Below, piece by piece: positions 36,301-50,362 of a stretch of 64,000 bases of DNA. This DNA comes from Paragordius varius (taxonomy: Eukaryota; Nematomorpha): the NCBI GenBank assembly GCA_964247055.1, contig OZ176054.1, positions 62,001 to 126,000 on the forward strand. Reading direction: 5' to 3'. The notes below the pieces were generated by a model, which did not search any database, was not told the DNA's origin, and was given only the letters and a program-made list of their open reading frames with translations. Position 1 is the stretch's first letter, and each line of letters opens with the position of its first letter. The position numbers were made by a program, and so were the translations under genes.

Positions 36301-39300
36301 AGTTCCATCCTCGCCCCAAATATTTTTGAGATCGGGCTATAAATGTAATTTTTATGAATTTTTTAAATATTTAAAAAATTTATTTTATACGATTTTAAAA
36401 ATAAAAATGGCTACCTAAAATCCAAATTTGATCAGGTGATGTCACCATAATTTTTTTTGGTAGCCCTATGGTAGTTCCATCATCACCCCAAATATTTTCG
36501 AGATCGGAGTATAAATGTAATTTTTATGAATTTTTTAAATATTTAAAAAATTTATTTTATACGATTTTAAAAATAAAAATGGCTACCTAAAATCCAAATT
36601 TGATCAGGTGATGTCGCCATAACTTTTTTTGGGTAGCCCTATGGTAGTTCCATCATCACCCCAAATATTTTCGAGATCGGAGTATAAATGTAATTTTTAT
36701 GAATTTTTTAAATATTTAAAAAATTTATTTTATACGATTTTAAAAATAAAAATGGCTACCTAAAATCCAAATTTGATCAGGTGATGTCACTATAATTTTT
36801 TTGGGTAGCCCTATGGTAGTTCCATCATCACCCCAAATATTGTCGAGATCGGAGTATAAATGTAATTTTTTTGAATTTTTTAAATATTTAAAAAATTTAT
36901 TTTATACGATTTTAAAAACAAAAATGGCTACCTAATATCCAAATTTGATCAGGTGATGTCACCATAATTTTTTTGGGTAGCCCTATGGTAGTTCCATCAT
37001 CACCCCAAATATTTTGGGGATCGGACTATAAATGTAATTTTTATGAATTTTTTAAATATTTAAAAAATTTATTTTATACGATTTTAAAAATAAAAATGGC
37101 TACCTAAAATCCAAATTTGATCAGGTGATGTCACCATAATTTTTTTTGGGTAGCCCTATGGTAGTTCCATCATCACCCCAAATATTTTGGAGATCGGGCT
37201 ATAAATGTAAATTTTATGAATTTTTTAAATATTTAAAAAATTTATTTCATACGATTTTAAAAATAAAAATGGCTACCTAAAATCCAAATTTGATCAGGTG
37301 ATGTCGCCATAATTTTTTTTGGGTAGCCCTATGGTAGTTCCATCATCACCCCAAATATTTTCGAGATCGGAGTATAAATGTAATTTTTATGAATTTTTTA
37401 AATATTTAAAAAATTTATTTTATACGATTTTAAAAATAAAAATGGCTACCTAAAATCCAAATTTGATCAGGTGATGTCACCATAATTCTTTTGGTTAGCC
37501 CTATGGTAGTTCCATCATCACCCCAAATATTTTCGAGATCGGAGTATAAATGTAAATTTTATGAATTTTTTAAATATTTAAAAAATTTATTTTATACGAT
37601 TTTAAAAATAAAAATGGCTACCTAAAATCCAAATTTGATCAGGTGATATCGCCATAATTTTTTTTGGGTAGCCCTATGGTAGTTCCATCATCACCCCAAA
37701 TATTTTCGAGATCGGAGTATAAATGTAATTTTTATGAATTTTTTAAATATTTAATAAATTTATTTTATACGATTTTAAAAATAAAAATGGCTACCTAAAA
37801 TCCAAATTTGATCAGGTGATGTCACTATAATTCTTTTGGTTAGCCCTATGGTAGTTCCATCATCACCCCAAATATTTTGGGGATCGGACTATAAATGTAA
37901 TTTTTATGAATTTTTTAAATATTTAAAAAATTTATTTTATACGATTTTAAAAATAAAAATGGCTACCTAGAATCCAAATTTGATCAGGTGATATCGCCAT
38001 AATTTTTTTTGGGTAGCCCTATGGTAGTTCCATCCTCACCTTAAATATTTTCGAGATCGGAGTAAAATGTAATTTTTATGAATTTTTTAAATATTTAATA
38101 AATTTATTTTATACGATTTTAAAAATAAAAATGGCTACCTAAAATCCAAATTTGATCAGGTGATGTCACTATAATTTTTTTGGGTAGCCCTATGGTAGTT
38201 CCATCATCACCCCAAATATTTTGGGGATCGGACTATAAATGTAATTTTTATGAATTTTTTAAATATTTAAAAAATTTATTTTATACGATTTTAAAAATAA
38301 AAATGGCTACCTAGAATCCAAATTTGATCAGGTGATGTCACCATATATTTTTTTGGGTAGCCCTATGGTAGTTCCATTATCACCCCAAATATTTTCGAGA
38401 TCGGAGTATAAATGTAATTTTTATGAATTTTTTAAATATTTATAAAATTTATTTTATGCGATTTTAAAAATAAAAATGGCTACCTAAAATCCAAATTTGA
38501 TCAGGTGATGTCGCCATAATTTTTTTTGGGTAGCCCTATGGTAGTTCCATCATCACCCCAAATATTTTCGAGATCGGAGTATAAATGTAATTTTTATGAA
38601 TTTTTTAAATATTTAAAAAATTTATTTTATACGATTTTAAAAATAAAAATGGCTACCTAAAATCCAAATTTGATCAGGTGATGTCACCATAATTCTTTTG
38701 GGTAGCCCTATGGTAGTTCCATCATCACCCCATATATTTTCGAGATCGGAGTATAAATGTAATTTTTATGAATTTTTTAAATATTTAAAAAATTTATTTT
38801 ATACGATTTTAAAAATAAAAATGGCTACCTAAAATCCAAATTTGATCAGGTGATGTCACTATAATTTTTTTGGGTAGCCCTATGGTAGTTCCATCATCAC
38901 CCCAAATATTTTGGGGATCGGACTATAAATGTAATTTTTATGAATTTTTTAAATATTTAAAAAATTTATTTTATACGATTTAAAAAATAAAAATGGCTAC
39001 CTAAAATCCAAATTTGATCAGGTGATGTCGCCATAATTTTTTTTGGGTAGCCCTATGGTAGTTCCATCATAACCCCAAATATTTTTGAGATCGGACTTTA
39101 AATGTAAATTTTATGAATTTTTAAAATATTTAAAAAATTTATTTTATACGATTTTAAAAATAAAAATGGCTACCTAAAATCCTAATTTGATCAGGTGATG
39201 TCACTATAATTTTTTTGGGTAGCCCTATGGTAGTTCCATAATCACCCCAAATATTTTCGAGATCGGAGTATAAATGTAATTTTTATGAATTTTTTAAATA

Positions 39301-41061
39301 TTTAAAAAATTTATTTTATACGATTTTAAAAATAAAAATGGCTACCTAAAATCCAAATTTGATCAGGTGATATCGCCATAATTTTTTTTAGGTAGCCCTA
39401 TGTTAGTTCCATCATCACACCAAATATTTTCGAGATCGGAGTAAAATGTAATTTTTATGAATTTTTTAAATATTTAATAAATTTATTTTATACGATTTTA
39501 AAAATAAAAATGGCTACCTAAAATCCTAATTTGATCAGGTGATGTCACTATAATTTTTTTGGGTAGCCCTATGGTAGTTCCATAATCACCCCAAATATTT
39601 TCGAGATCGGAGTATAAATGTAATTTTTATGAATTTTTTAAATATTTAAAAAATTTATTTTATACGATTTTAAAAATAAAAATGGCTACCTAAAATCCAA
39701 ATTTGATCAGGTGATATCGCCATAATTTTTTTTGGGTAGCCCTATGGTAGTTCCATCCTCACCTTAAATATTTTCGAGATCGGAGTAAAATGTAATTTTT
39801 ATGAATTTTTTAAATATTTAATAAATTTATTTTATACGATTTTAAAAATAAAAATGGCTACCTAAAATCCAAATTTGATCAGGTGATGTCACTATAATTT
39901 ATTTTGGGTAGCCCTATGGTAGTTCCATCATCACCCCAAATATTTTGGGGATCGGACTATAAATGTAATTTTTATGAATTTTTTAAATATTTAAAAAATT
40001 TATTTTATACGATTTTAAAAATAAAAATGGCTACCTAAAATCCAAATTTGATCAGGTGATGTCACCATAATTTTTTTTGGGTAGCCCTATGGTAGTTCCA
40101 TTATCACCCCAAATATTTTCGAGATCGGAGTATAAATGTAATTTTTATGAATTTTTTAAATATTTATAAAATTTATTTTATGCGATTTTAAAAATAAAAA
40201 TGGCTACCTAAAATCCAAATTTGATCAGGTGATGTCGCCATAATTTTTTTTGGGTAGCCCTATGGTAGTTCCATCATCACCCCAAATATTTTCGAGATCG
40301 GAGTATAAATGTAATTTTTATGAATTTTTTAAATATTTAATAAATTTATTTTATACGATTTTAAAAATAAAAATGGCTACCTAAAATCCAAATTTGATCA
40401 GGTGATGTCACCATAATTCTTTTGGTTAGCCCTATGGTAGTTCCATCATCACCCCAAATATTTTCGAGATCGGAGTATAAATGTAATTTTTATGAATTTT
40501 TTAAATATTTAAAAAATTTATTTTATACGATTTTAAAAATAAAAATGGCTACCTAAAATCCAAATTTGATCAGGTGATATCGCCATAATTTTTTTTGGGT
40601 AGCCCTATGGTAGTTCCATCCTCACCTTAAATATTTTCGAGATCGGAGTAAAATGTAATTTTTATGAATTTTTTAAATATTTAATAAATTTATTTTATAC
40701 GATTTTAAAAATAAAAATGGCTACCTAGAATCCAAATTTGATCAGGTGATGTCACTATAATTTTTTTGGGTAGCCCTATGGTAGTTCCATCATCACCCCA
40801 AATATTTTGGGGATCGGACTATAAATGTAATTTTTATGAATTTTTTAAATATTTAAAAAATTTATTTTATACGATTTTAAAAATAAAAATGGCTACCTAG
40901 AATCCAAATTTGATCAGGTGATGTCACCATATATTTTTTTGGGTAGCCCTATGGTAGTTCCATTATCACCCCAAATATTTTCGAGATCGGAGTATAAATG
41001 TAATTTTTATGAATTTTTTAAATATTTATAAAATTTATTTTATGCGATTTTAAAAATAAAA
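33308..41061 (+). repeat. Block B copy 2, 7754-bp unit (45 monomers)
   Basis: Direct tandem copy of 25554-33307. Its first monomer is a hybrid: CTAGAATCC on the left, as at 41062, and GATATCGCC on the right, as at 25554. That is the expected product of an unequal exchange inside this monomer. After 41061 the sequence departs into block C2. Confidence 0.93.
33320..33341. other. Inferred exchange interval of the 7754-bp duplication
   Basis: Base 33319 is G, as in the monomer at 41062, where the monomer at 25554 has A. Base 33342 is A (GATATC), as at 25554, where 41062 has G (GATGTC). The 22 bases between are identical in all three monomers, so the crossover lies within this interval, in the conserved ATCC..TGATCAGGTGAT part of the monomer. 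Confidence 0.8.
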
Positions 41062-42785
41062 ATGGCTACCTAGAATCCAAATTTGATCAGGTGATGTCGC
41101 CATAATTTTTTTTGGGTAGCCCTATGGTAGTTCCATCATCACCCCAAATATTTTCGAGATCGGAGTATAAATGTAATTTTTATGAATTTTTTAAATATTT
41201 AAAAAATTTATTTTATACGATTTTAAAAATAAAAATGGCTACCTAAAATCCAAATTTGATCAGGTGATGTCACCATAATTCTTTTGGGTAGCCCTATGGT
41301 AGTTCCATCATAACCCCAAATATTTTTGAGATCGGAGTATAAATGTAATTTTTATGAATTTTTTAAATATTTAAAAAATTTATTTTATACGATTTTAAAA
41401 ATAAAAATGGCTACCTAAAATCCAAATTTGATCAGGTGATGTCACTATAATTTTTTTGGGTAGCCCTATGGTAGTTCCATCATCACCCCAAATATTTTGG
41501 GGATCGGACTATAAATGTAATTTTTATGAATTTTTTAAATATTTAAAAAATTTATTTTATACGATTTAAAAAATAAAAATGGCTACCTAAAATCCAAATT
41601 TGATCAGGTGATGTCGCCATAATTTTTTTTGGGTAGCCCTATGGTAGTTCCATCATAACCCCAAATATTTTTGAGATCGGACTTTAAATGTAAATTTTAT
41701 GAATTTTTAAAATATTTAAAAAATTTATTTTATACGATTTTAAAAATAAAAATGGCTACCTAAAATCCAAATTTGATCAGGTGATGTCACCATAATTCTT
41801 TTGGGTAGCCCTATGGTAGTTCCATCATCACCCCAAATATTTTCGAGATCGGAGTATAAATGTAATTTTTATGAATTTTTTAAATATTTAAAAAATTTAT
41901 TTTATACGATTTTAAAAATAAAAATGGCTACCTAAAATCCAAATTTGATCAGGTGATATCGCCATAATTTTTTTTGGGTAGCCCTATGGTAGTTCCATCA
42001 TCACACCAAATATTTTCGAGATCGGAGTAAAATGTAATTTTTATGAATTTTTTAAATATTTAATAAATTTATTTTATACGATTTTAAAAATAAAAATGGC
42101 TACCTAAAATCCAAATTTGATCAGGTGATGTCACTATAATTTTTTTGGGTAGCCCTATGGTAGTTCCATAATCACCCCAAATATTTTGGGGATCGGACTA
42201 TAAATGTAATTTTTATGAATTTTTTAAATATTTAAAAAATTTATTTTATACGATTTTAAAAATAAAAATGGCTACCTAAAATCCAAATTTGATCAGGTGA
42301 TGTCACCATAATTTTTTTTGGGTAGCCCTATGGTAGTTCCATTATCACCCCAAATATTTTCGAGATCGGAGTATAAATGTAATTTTTATGAATTTTTTAA
42401 ATATTTATAAAATTTATTTTATGCGATTTTAAAAATAAAAATGGCTACCTAAAATCCAAATTTGATCAGGTGATGTCGCCATAATTTTTTTTGGGTAGCC
42501 CTATGGTAGTTCCATCATCACCCCAAATATTTTCGAGATCGGAGTATAAATGTAATTTTTATGAATTTTTTAAATATTTAAAAAATTTATTTTATACGAT
42601 TTTAAAAATAAAAATGGCTACCTAAAATCCAAATTTGATCAGGTGATGTCACCATAATTCTTTTGGGTAGCCCTATGGTAGTTCCATCATCACCCCATAT
42701 ATTTTCGAGATCGGAGTATAAATGTAATTTTTATGAATTTTTTAAATATTTAAAAAATTTATTTTATACGATTTTAAAAATAAAA

Positions 42786-43130
42786 ATGGCTACCTAAAAT
42801 CCAAATTTGATCAGGTGATGTCACTATAATTTTTTTGGGTAGCCCTATGGTAGTTCCATCATCACCCCAAATATTTTGGGGATCGGACTATAAATGTAAT
42901 TTTTATGAATTTTTTAAATATTTAAAAAATTTATTTTATACGATTTAAAAAATAAAAATGGCTACCTAAAATCCAAATTTGATCAGGTGATGTCGCCATA
43001 ATTTTTTTTGGGTAGCCCTATGGTAGTTCCATCATAACCCCAAATATTTTTGAGATCGGACTTTAAATGTAAATTTTATGAATTTTTAAAATATTTAAAA
43101 AATTTATTTTACACGATTTTAAAAATAAAA
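42786..43130 (+). repeat. 345-bp dimer, copy 1
   Basis: A CACT/gggg monomer with the 'gatttaaaaaat' linker, followed by a CGCC/CATAACC/tgag monomer that ends in TTACACGATT instead of TTATACGATT. The ACACG variant (43111) marks this pair. Confidence 0.88.
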
Positions 43131-43475
43131 ATGGCTACCTAAAATCCAAATTTGATCAGGTGATGTCACTATAATTTTTTTGGGTAGCCCTATGGTAGTT
43201 CCATCATCACCCCAAATATTTTGGGGATCGGACTATAAATGTAATTTTTATGAATTTTTTAAATATTTAAAAAATTTATTTTATACGATTTAAAAAATAA
43301 AAATGGCTACCTAAAATCCAAATTTGATCAGGTGATGTCGCCATAATTTTTTTTGGGTAGCCCTATGGTAGTTCCATCATAACCCCAAATATTTTTGAGA
43401 TCGGACTTTAAATGTAAATTTTATGAATTTTTAAAATATTTAAAAAATTTATTTTACACGATTTTAAAAATAAAA
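43131..43475 (+). repeat. 345-bp dimer, copy 2
   Basis: Exact-looking repeat of the preceding pair at +345 bp, including the private ACACG variant (43456). Confidence 0.88.
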
Positions 43476-46234
43476 ATGGCTACCTAAAATCCAAATTTGA
43501 TCAGGTGATGTCACTATAATTTTTTTGGGTAGCCCTATGGTAGTTCCATCATCACCCCAAATATTTTGGGGATCGGACTATAAATGTAATTTTTATGAAT
43601 TTTTTAAATATTTAAAAAATTTATTTTATACGATTTTAAAAATAAAAATGGCTACCTAAAATCCAAATTTGATCAGGTGATGTCACCATAATTTTTGTTG
43701 GGTAGCCCTATGGTAGTTCCATTATCACCCCAAATATTTTCGAGATCGGAGTATAAATGTAATTTTTATGAATTTTTTCAATATTTAAAAAATTTATTTT
43801 ATGCGATTTTAAAAATAAAAATGGCTACCTAAAATCCAAATTTGATCAGGTGATGTCGCCATAATTTTTTTTGGGTAGCCCTATGGTAGTTCCATCATCA
43901 CCCCAAATATTTTCGAGATCGGAGTATAAATGTAATTTTTATGAATTTTTTAAATATTTAAAAAATTTATTTTATACGATTTTAAAAATAAAAATGGCTA
44001 CCTAAAATCCAAATTTGATCAGGTGATGTCACTATAATTTTTTTGGGTAGCCCTATGGTAGTTCCATCATCACCCCAAATATTTTCGAGATCGGAGTATA
44101 AATGTAATTTTTATGAATTTTTTAAATATTTAAAAAATTTATTTTATACGATTTTAAAAATAAAAATGGCTACCTAAAATCCAAATTTGATCAGGTGATG
44201 TCACCATAATTCTTTTGGGTAGCCCTATGGTAGTTCCATCATCACCCCAAATATTTTCGAGATCGGAGTATAAATGTAATTTTTATGAATTTTTTAAATA
44301 TTTAAAAAATTTATTTTATACGATTTTAAAAATAAAAATGGCTACCTAAAATCCAAATTTGATCAGGTGATGTCACTATAATTTTTTTGGCTAGCCCTAT
44401 GGTAGTTCCATCATCACCCCAAATATTTTGGGGATCGGACTATAAATGTAATTTTTATGAATTTTTTAAATATTTAAAAAATTTATTTTATACGATTTAA
44501 AAAATAAAAATGGCTACCTAAAATCCAAATTTGATCAGGTGATGTCGCCATAATTTTTTTTGGGTAGCCCTATGGTAGTTCCATCATAACCCCAAATATT
44601 TTTGAGATCGGACTTTAAATGTAAATTTTATGAATTTTTAAAATATTTAAAAAATTTATTTTATACGATTTTAAAAATAAAAATGGCTACCTAAAATCCA
44701 AATTTGATCAGGTGATGTCGCCATAATTTTTTTTGGGTAGCCCTATGGTAGTTCCATCATAACCCCAAATATTTTTGAGATCGGACTTTAAATGTAAATT
44801 TTATGAATTTTTAAAATATTTAAAAAATTTATTTTATACGATTTTAAAAATAAAAATGGCTACCTAAAATCCAAATTTGATCAGGTGATGTCACCATAAT
44901 TCTTTTGGGTAGCCCTATGGTAGTTCCATCATCACCCCAAATATTTTGGGGATCGGACTATAAATGTAATTTTTATGAATTTTTTAAATATTTAAAAAAT
45001 TTATTTTATACGATTTTAAAAATAAAAATGGCTACCTAAAATCCAAATTTGATCAGGTGATGTCACCATAATTCTTTTGGGTAGCCCTATGGTAGTTCCA
45101 TCATCACCCCAAATATTTTCGAGATCGGAGTATAAATGTAATTTTTATGAATTTTTTAAATATTTAAAAAATTTATTTTATACGATTTTAAAAATAAAAA
45201 TGGCTACCTAAAATCCAAATTTGATCAGGTGATGTCACTATAATTTTTTTGGGTAGCCCTATGGTAGTTCCATCATCACCCCAAATACTTTGGGGATCGG
45301 ACTATAAATGTAATTTTTATGAATTTTTTAAATATTTAAAAAATTTATTTTATACGATTTTAAAAATAAAAATGGCTACCTAAAATCCAAATTTGATCAG
45401 GTGATGTCGCCATAATTTTTTTTGGGTAGCCCTATGGTAGTTCTATCATCACCCCAAATATTTTCGAGATCGGAGTATAAATGTAATTTTTATGAATTTT
45501 TTAAATATTTAAAAAATTTATTTTATACGATTTTAAAAATAAAAATGGCTACCTAAAATCCAAATTTGATCAGGTGATGTCACTATAATTTTTTTGGGTA
45601 GCCCTATGATAGTTCCATCATCACCCCAAATATTTTGGGGATCGGACTATAAATGTAATTTTTATGAATTTTTTAAATATTTAAAAAATTTATTTTATAC
45701 GATTTTAAAAATAAAAATGGCTACCTAAAATCCAAATTTGATCAGGTGATGTCACTATAATTTTTTTGGGTAGCCCTATGGTAGTTCCATCATCACCCCA
45801 AATATTTTGGGGATCGGACTATAAATGTAATTTTTATGAATTTTTTAAATATTTAAAAAATTTATTTTATACGATTTTAAAAATAAAAATGGCTACCTAA
45901 AATCCAAATTTGATCAGGTGATGTCACCATAATTTATTTTGGGTAGCCCTATGGTAGTTCCATTATCACCCCAAATATTTTCGAGATCGGAGTATAAATG
46001 TAATTTTTATGAATTTTTTAAATATTTAAAAAATTTATTTTATGCGATTTTAAAAATAAAAATGGCTACCTAAAATCCAAATTTGATCAGGTGATGTCGC
46101 CATAATTTTTTTTGGGTAGCCCTATGGTAGTTCCATCATCACCCCAAATATTTTCGAGATCGGAGTATAAATGTAATTTTTATGAATTTTTTAAATATTT
46201 AAAAAATTTATTTTATACGATTTTAAAAATAAAA

Positions 46235-48298
46235 ATGGCTACCTAAAATCCAAATTTGATCAGGTGATGTCACCATAATTCTTTTGGGTAGCCCTATGGT
46301 AGTTCCATCATCACCCCAAATATTTTCGAGATCGGAGTATAAATGTAATTTTTATGAATTTTTTAAATATTTAAAAAATTTATTTTATACGATTTTAAAA
46401 ATAAAAATGGCTACCTAAAATCCAAATTTGATCAGGTGATGTCGCCATAATTTTTTTGGGTAGCCCTATGGTAGTTCCATCATCACCCCAAATATTTTGG
46501 GGATCGGACTATAAATGTAATTTTTATGAATTTTTTAAATATTTAAAAAATTTATTTTATACGATTTTAAAAATAAAAATGGCTACCTAAAATCCAAATT
46601 TGATCAGGTGATGTCACTATAATTTTTTTGGGTAGCCCTATGGTAGTTCCATCATCACCCCAAATATTTTGGGGATCGGACTATAAATGTAATTTTTATG
46701 AATTTTTTAAATATTTAAAAAATTTATTTTATACGATTTTAAAAATAAAAATGGCTACCTAAAATCCAAATTTGATCAGGTGATGTCACCATAATTTTTT
46801 TTGGTAGCCCTATGGTAGTTCCATCATCACCCCAAATATTTTCGAGATCGGAGTATAAATGTAATTTTTATGAATTTTTTAAATATTTAAAAAATTTATT
46901 TTATACGATTTTAAAAATAAAAATGGCTACCTAAAATCCAAATTTGATCAGGTGATGTCGCCATAACTTTTTTTGGGTAGCCCTATGGTAGTTCCATCAT
47001 CACCCCAAATATTTTCGAGATCGGAGTATAAATGTAATTTTTATGAATTTTTTAAATATTTAAAAAATTTATTTTATACGATTTTAAAAATAAAAATGGC
47101 TACCTAAAATCCAAATTTGATCAGGTGATGTCACTATAATTTTTTTGGGTAGCCCTATGGTAGTTCCATCATCACCCCAAATATTTTGGGGATCGGACTA
47201 TAAATGTAATTTTTATGAATTTTTTAAATATTTAAAAAATTTATTTTATACGATTTTAAAAATAAAAATGGCTACCTAAAATCCAAATTTGATCAGGTGA
47301 TGTCACCATAATTTTTTTTGGGTAGCCCTATGGTAGTTCCATCATCACCCCAAATATCGAGATCGGAGTATAAATGTAATTTTTATGAATTTTTTAAATA
47401 TTTAAAAAATTTATTTTATACGATTTTAAAAATAAAAATGGCTACCTAAAATCCAAATTTGATCAGGTGATGTCGCCATAATTTTTTTGGGTAGCCCTAT
47501 GGTAGTTCCATCATCACCCCAAATATTTTGGAGATCGGGCTATAAATGTAATTTTTATGAATTTTTTAAATATTTAAAAAATTTATTTTATACGATTTTA
47601 AAAATAAAAATGGCTACCTAAAATCCAAATTTGATCAGGTGATGTCACCATAATTTTTTTTGGGTAAACCTATGGTAGTTCCATCATCACCCCAAATATT
47701 TTTGAGATCGGGCTATAAATCTAATTTTTATGAATTTTTTAAATATTTAAAAAATTTATTTTATACGATTTTAAAAATAAAAATGGCTACCTAAAATCCA
47801 AATTTGATCAGGTGATATCGCCATAATTTTTTTTGGGTAGCCCTATGGTAGTTCCATCCTCACCCCAAATATTTTGGAGATCGGGCTATAAATGTAATTT
47901 TTATGAATTTTTTAAATATTTAAAAAATTTATTTTATACGATTTTAAAAATAAAAATGGCTACCTAAAATACAAATTTGATCCGGTTATGTCACCATAAT
48001 TTTTTTTGGGTAGCCCTATGGTAGTTCCATCATCACCCTAAATATTTTTGAGATACTATAAATGTAATTTTTATAAATTTTTTAAATATAAAAAAAATTT
48101 ATTTTATACGATTTTAAATATAAAAATGGCTACCTAAAATCCAAATTTGATCAGGTGATGTCGCCATAATTTTTTTTGGGTAGCCCTATGGTAGTTCCAT
48201 CATCACCCCAAATATTTTTGAGATCGGACTATAAATGAAATTTTTATGAATTTTTTAAATATTTAAAAAATTTATTTTATACGATTTTAAAAATAAAA
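46235..48298 (+). repeat. 2064-bp unit D, copy 1 (12 monomers)
   Basis: The order is: aattcttttggg; CGCC/gggg; CACT/gggg; CACC with a shortened GGTAGCC; CGCC with AACTTTTTTT; CACT; CACC with the 4-bp deletion AAATATCGAG; CGCC/ggag; CACC with GTAAACC and AAATCTAAT; GATATCGCC; GATCCGGTTATG with the odd AAATATAAAAAAAATTT centre; CGCC with AAATGAAATTTTT. The same series is in B1 (from about 26072) and B2 (from about 33826), about 20164 and 12410 bp upstream. In this copy the CCGGTT monomer reads GAGATACTATAAATG rather than GAGGGACTATAAATG. Confidence 0.87.
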
Positions 48299-50362
48299 AT
48301 GGCTACCTAAAATCCAAATTTGATCAGGTGATGTCACCATAATTCTTTTGGGTAGCCCTATGGTAGTTCCATCATCACCCCAAATATTTTCGAGATCGGA
48401 GTATAAATGTAATTTTTATGAATTTTTTAAATATTTAAAAAATTTATTTTATACGATTTTAAAAATAAAAATGGCTACCTAAAATCCAAATTTGATCAGG
48501 TGATGTCGCCATAATTTTTTTGGGTAGCCCTATGGTAGTTCCATCATCACCCCAAATATTTTGGGGATCGGACTATAAATGTAATTTTTATGAATTTTTT
48601 AAATATTTAAAAAATTTATTTTATACGATTTTAAAAATAAAAATGGCTACCTAAAATCCAAATTTGATCAGGTGATGTCACTATAATTTTTTTGGGTAGC
48701 CCTATGGTAGTTACATCATCACCCCAAATATTTTGGGGATCGGACTATAAATGTAATTTTTATGAATTTTTTAAATATTTAAAAAATATATTTTATACGA
48801 TTTTAAAAATAAAAATTTCTACCTAAAATCCAAATTTGATCAGGTGATGTCACCATAATTTTTTTTGGTAGCCCTATGGTAGTTCCATCATCACCCCAAA
48901 TATTTTCGAGATCGGAGTATAAATGTAATTTTTATGAATTTTTTAAATATTTAAAAAATTTATTTTATACGATTTTAAAAATAAAAATGGCTACCTAAAA
49001 TCCAAATTTGATCACGTGATGTCGCCATAACTTTTTTTGGGTAGCCCTATGGTAGTTCCATCATCACCCCAAATATTTTCGAGATCGGAGTATAAATGTA
49101 ATTTTTATGAATTTTTTAAATATTTAAAAAATTTATTTTATACGATTTTAAAAATAAAAATGGCTACCTAAAATCCAAATTTGATCAGGTGATGTCACTA
49201 TAATTTTTTTGGGTAGCCCTATGGTAGTTCCATCATCACCCCAAATATTTTGGGGATCGGACTATAAATGTAATTTTTATGAATTTTTTAAATATTTAAA
49301 AAATTTATTTTATACGATTTTAAAAATAAAAATGGCTACCTAAAATCCAAATTTGATCAGGTGATGTCACCATAATTTTTTTTGGGTAGCCCTATGGTAG
49401 TTCCATCATCACCCCAAATATCGAGATCGGAGTATAAATGTAATTTTTATGAATTTTTTAAATATTTAAAAAATTTATTTTATACGATTTTAAAAATAAA
49501 AATGGCTACCTAAAATCCAAATTTGATCAGGTGATGTCGCCATAATTTTTTTGGGTAGCCCTATGGTAGTTCCATCATCACCCCAAATATTTTGGAGATC
49601 GGGCTATAAATGTAATTTTTATGAATTTTTTAAATATTTAAAAAATTTATTTTATACGATTTTAAAAATAAAAATGGCTACCTAAAATCCAAATTTGATG
49701 TGGTGATGTCACCATAATTTTTTTTGGGTAAACCTATGGTAGTTCCATCATCACCCCAAATATTTTTGAGATCGGAGTATAAATCTAATTTTTATGAATT
49801 TTTTAAATATTTAAAAAATTTATTTTATACGATTTTAAAAATAAAAATGGCTACCTAAAATCCAAATTTGATCAGGTGATATCGCCATAATTTTTTTTGG
49901 GTAGCCCTATGGTAGTTCCATCCTCACCTTAAATATTTTTGAGATCGGGCTATAAATGTAATTTTTATGAATTTTTTAAATATTTAAAAAATTTATTTTA
50001 TACGATTTTAAAAATAAAAATGGCTACCTAAAATACAAATTTGATCCGGTTATGTCACCATAATTTTTTTTGGGTAGCCCTATGGTAGTTCCATCATCAC
50101 CCTAAATATTTTTGAGGGACTATAAATGTAATTTTTATAAATTTTTTAAATATAAAAAAAATTTATTTTATACGATTTTAAATATAAAAATGGCTACCTA
50201 AAATCCAAATTTGATCAGGTGATGTCGCCATAATTTTTTTTGGGTAGCCCTATGGTAGTTCCATCATCACCCCAAATATTTTTGAGATCGGACTATAAAT
50301 GAAATTTTTATGAATTTTTTAAATATTTAAAAAATTTATTTTATACGATTTTAAAAATAAAA
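48299..50362 (+). repeat. 2064-bp unit D, copy 2 (12 monomers)
   Basis: Tandem copy of 46235-48298. TATCGAG is at 47355 and 49419, GATCCGG at 47979 and 50043, and ATAAATGAAA at 48231 and 50295, each exactly 2064 bp apart. Private changes include GATGTGGTG near 49698 and AAATATATTTTATACG followed by a TTTCTACC start near 48786-48820. It shares GATCACGTG with B1 and B2, whereas D1 has GATCAGGTG at that place, so D1 and D2 differ in which features of block B they keep. Confidence 0.87.

Larger units (their letters stand above)
41062..45716 (+). repeat. Block C copy 2
   Basis: Collinear with 5181-9662; the shared markers are listed there. It lacks the 1210-bp cassette and contains a private tandem dimer (42786-43475). 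The monomer at 41235 is a mosaic: aattcttttggg and CATAACC with TTTTTGAG, but ggagt and AATTTTTATG at the 3' side. Related monomer series also occur inside B1 (from about 30730) and B2 (from about 38480). Confidence 0.8.

Noticed and set aside
25554-41061. Treating the 7754-bp tandem duplication as an assembly error
   Set aside because: The hybrid first monomer of copy 2 and the small difference between copies near 33170 and 40924 are what a real unequal exchange leaves. An error cannot be excluded without reads, so it is kept as a finding with that check.
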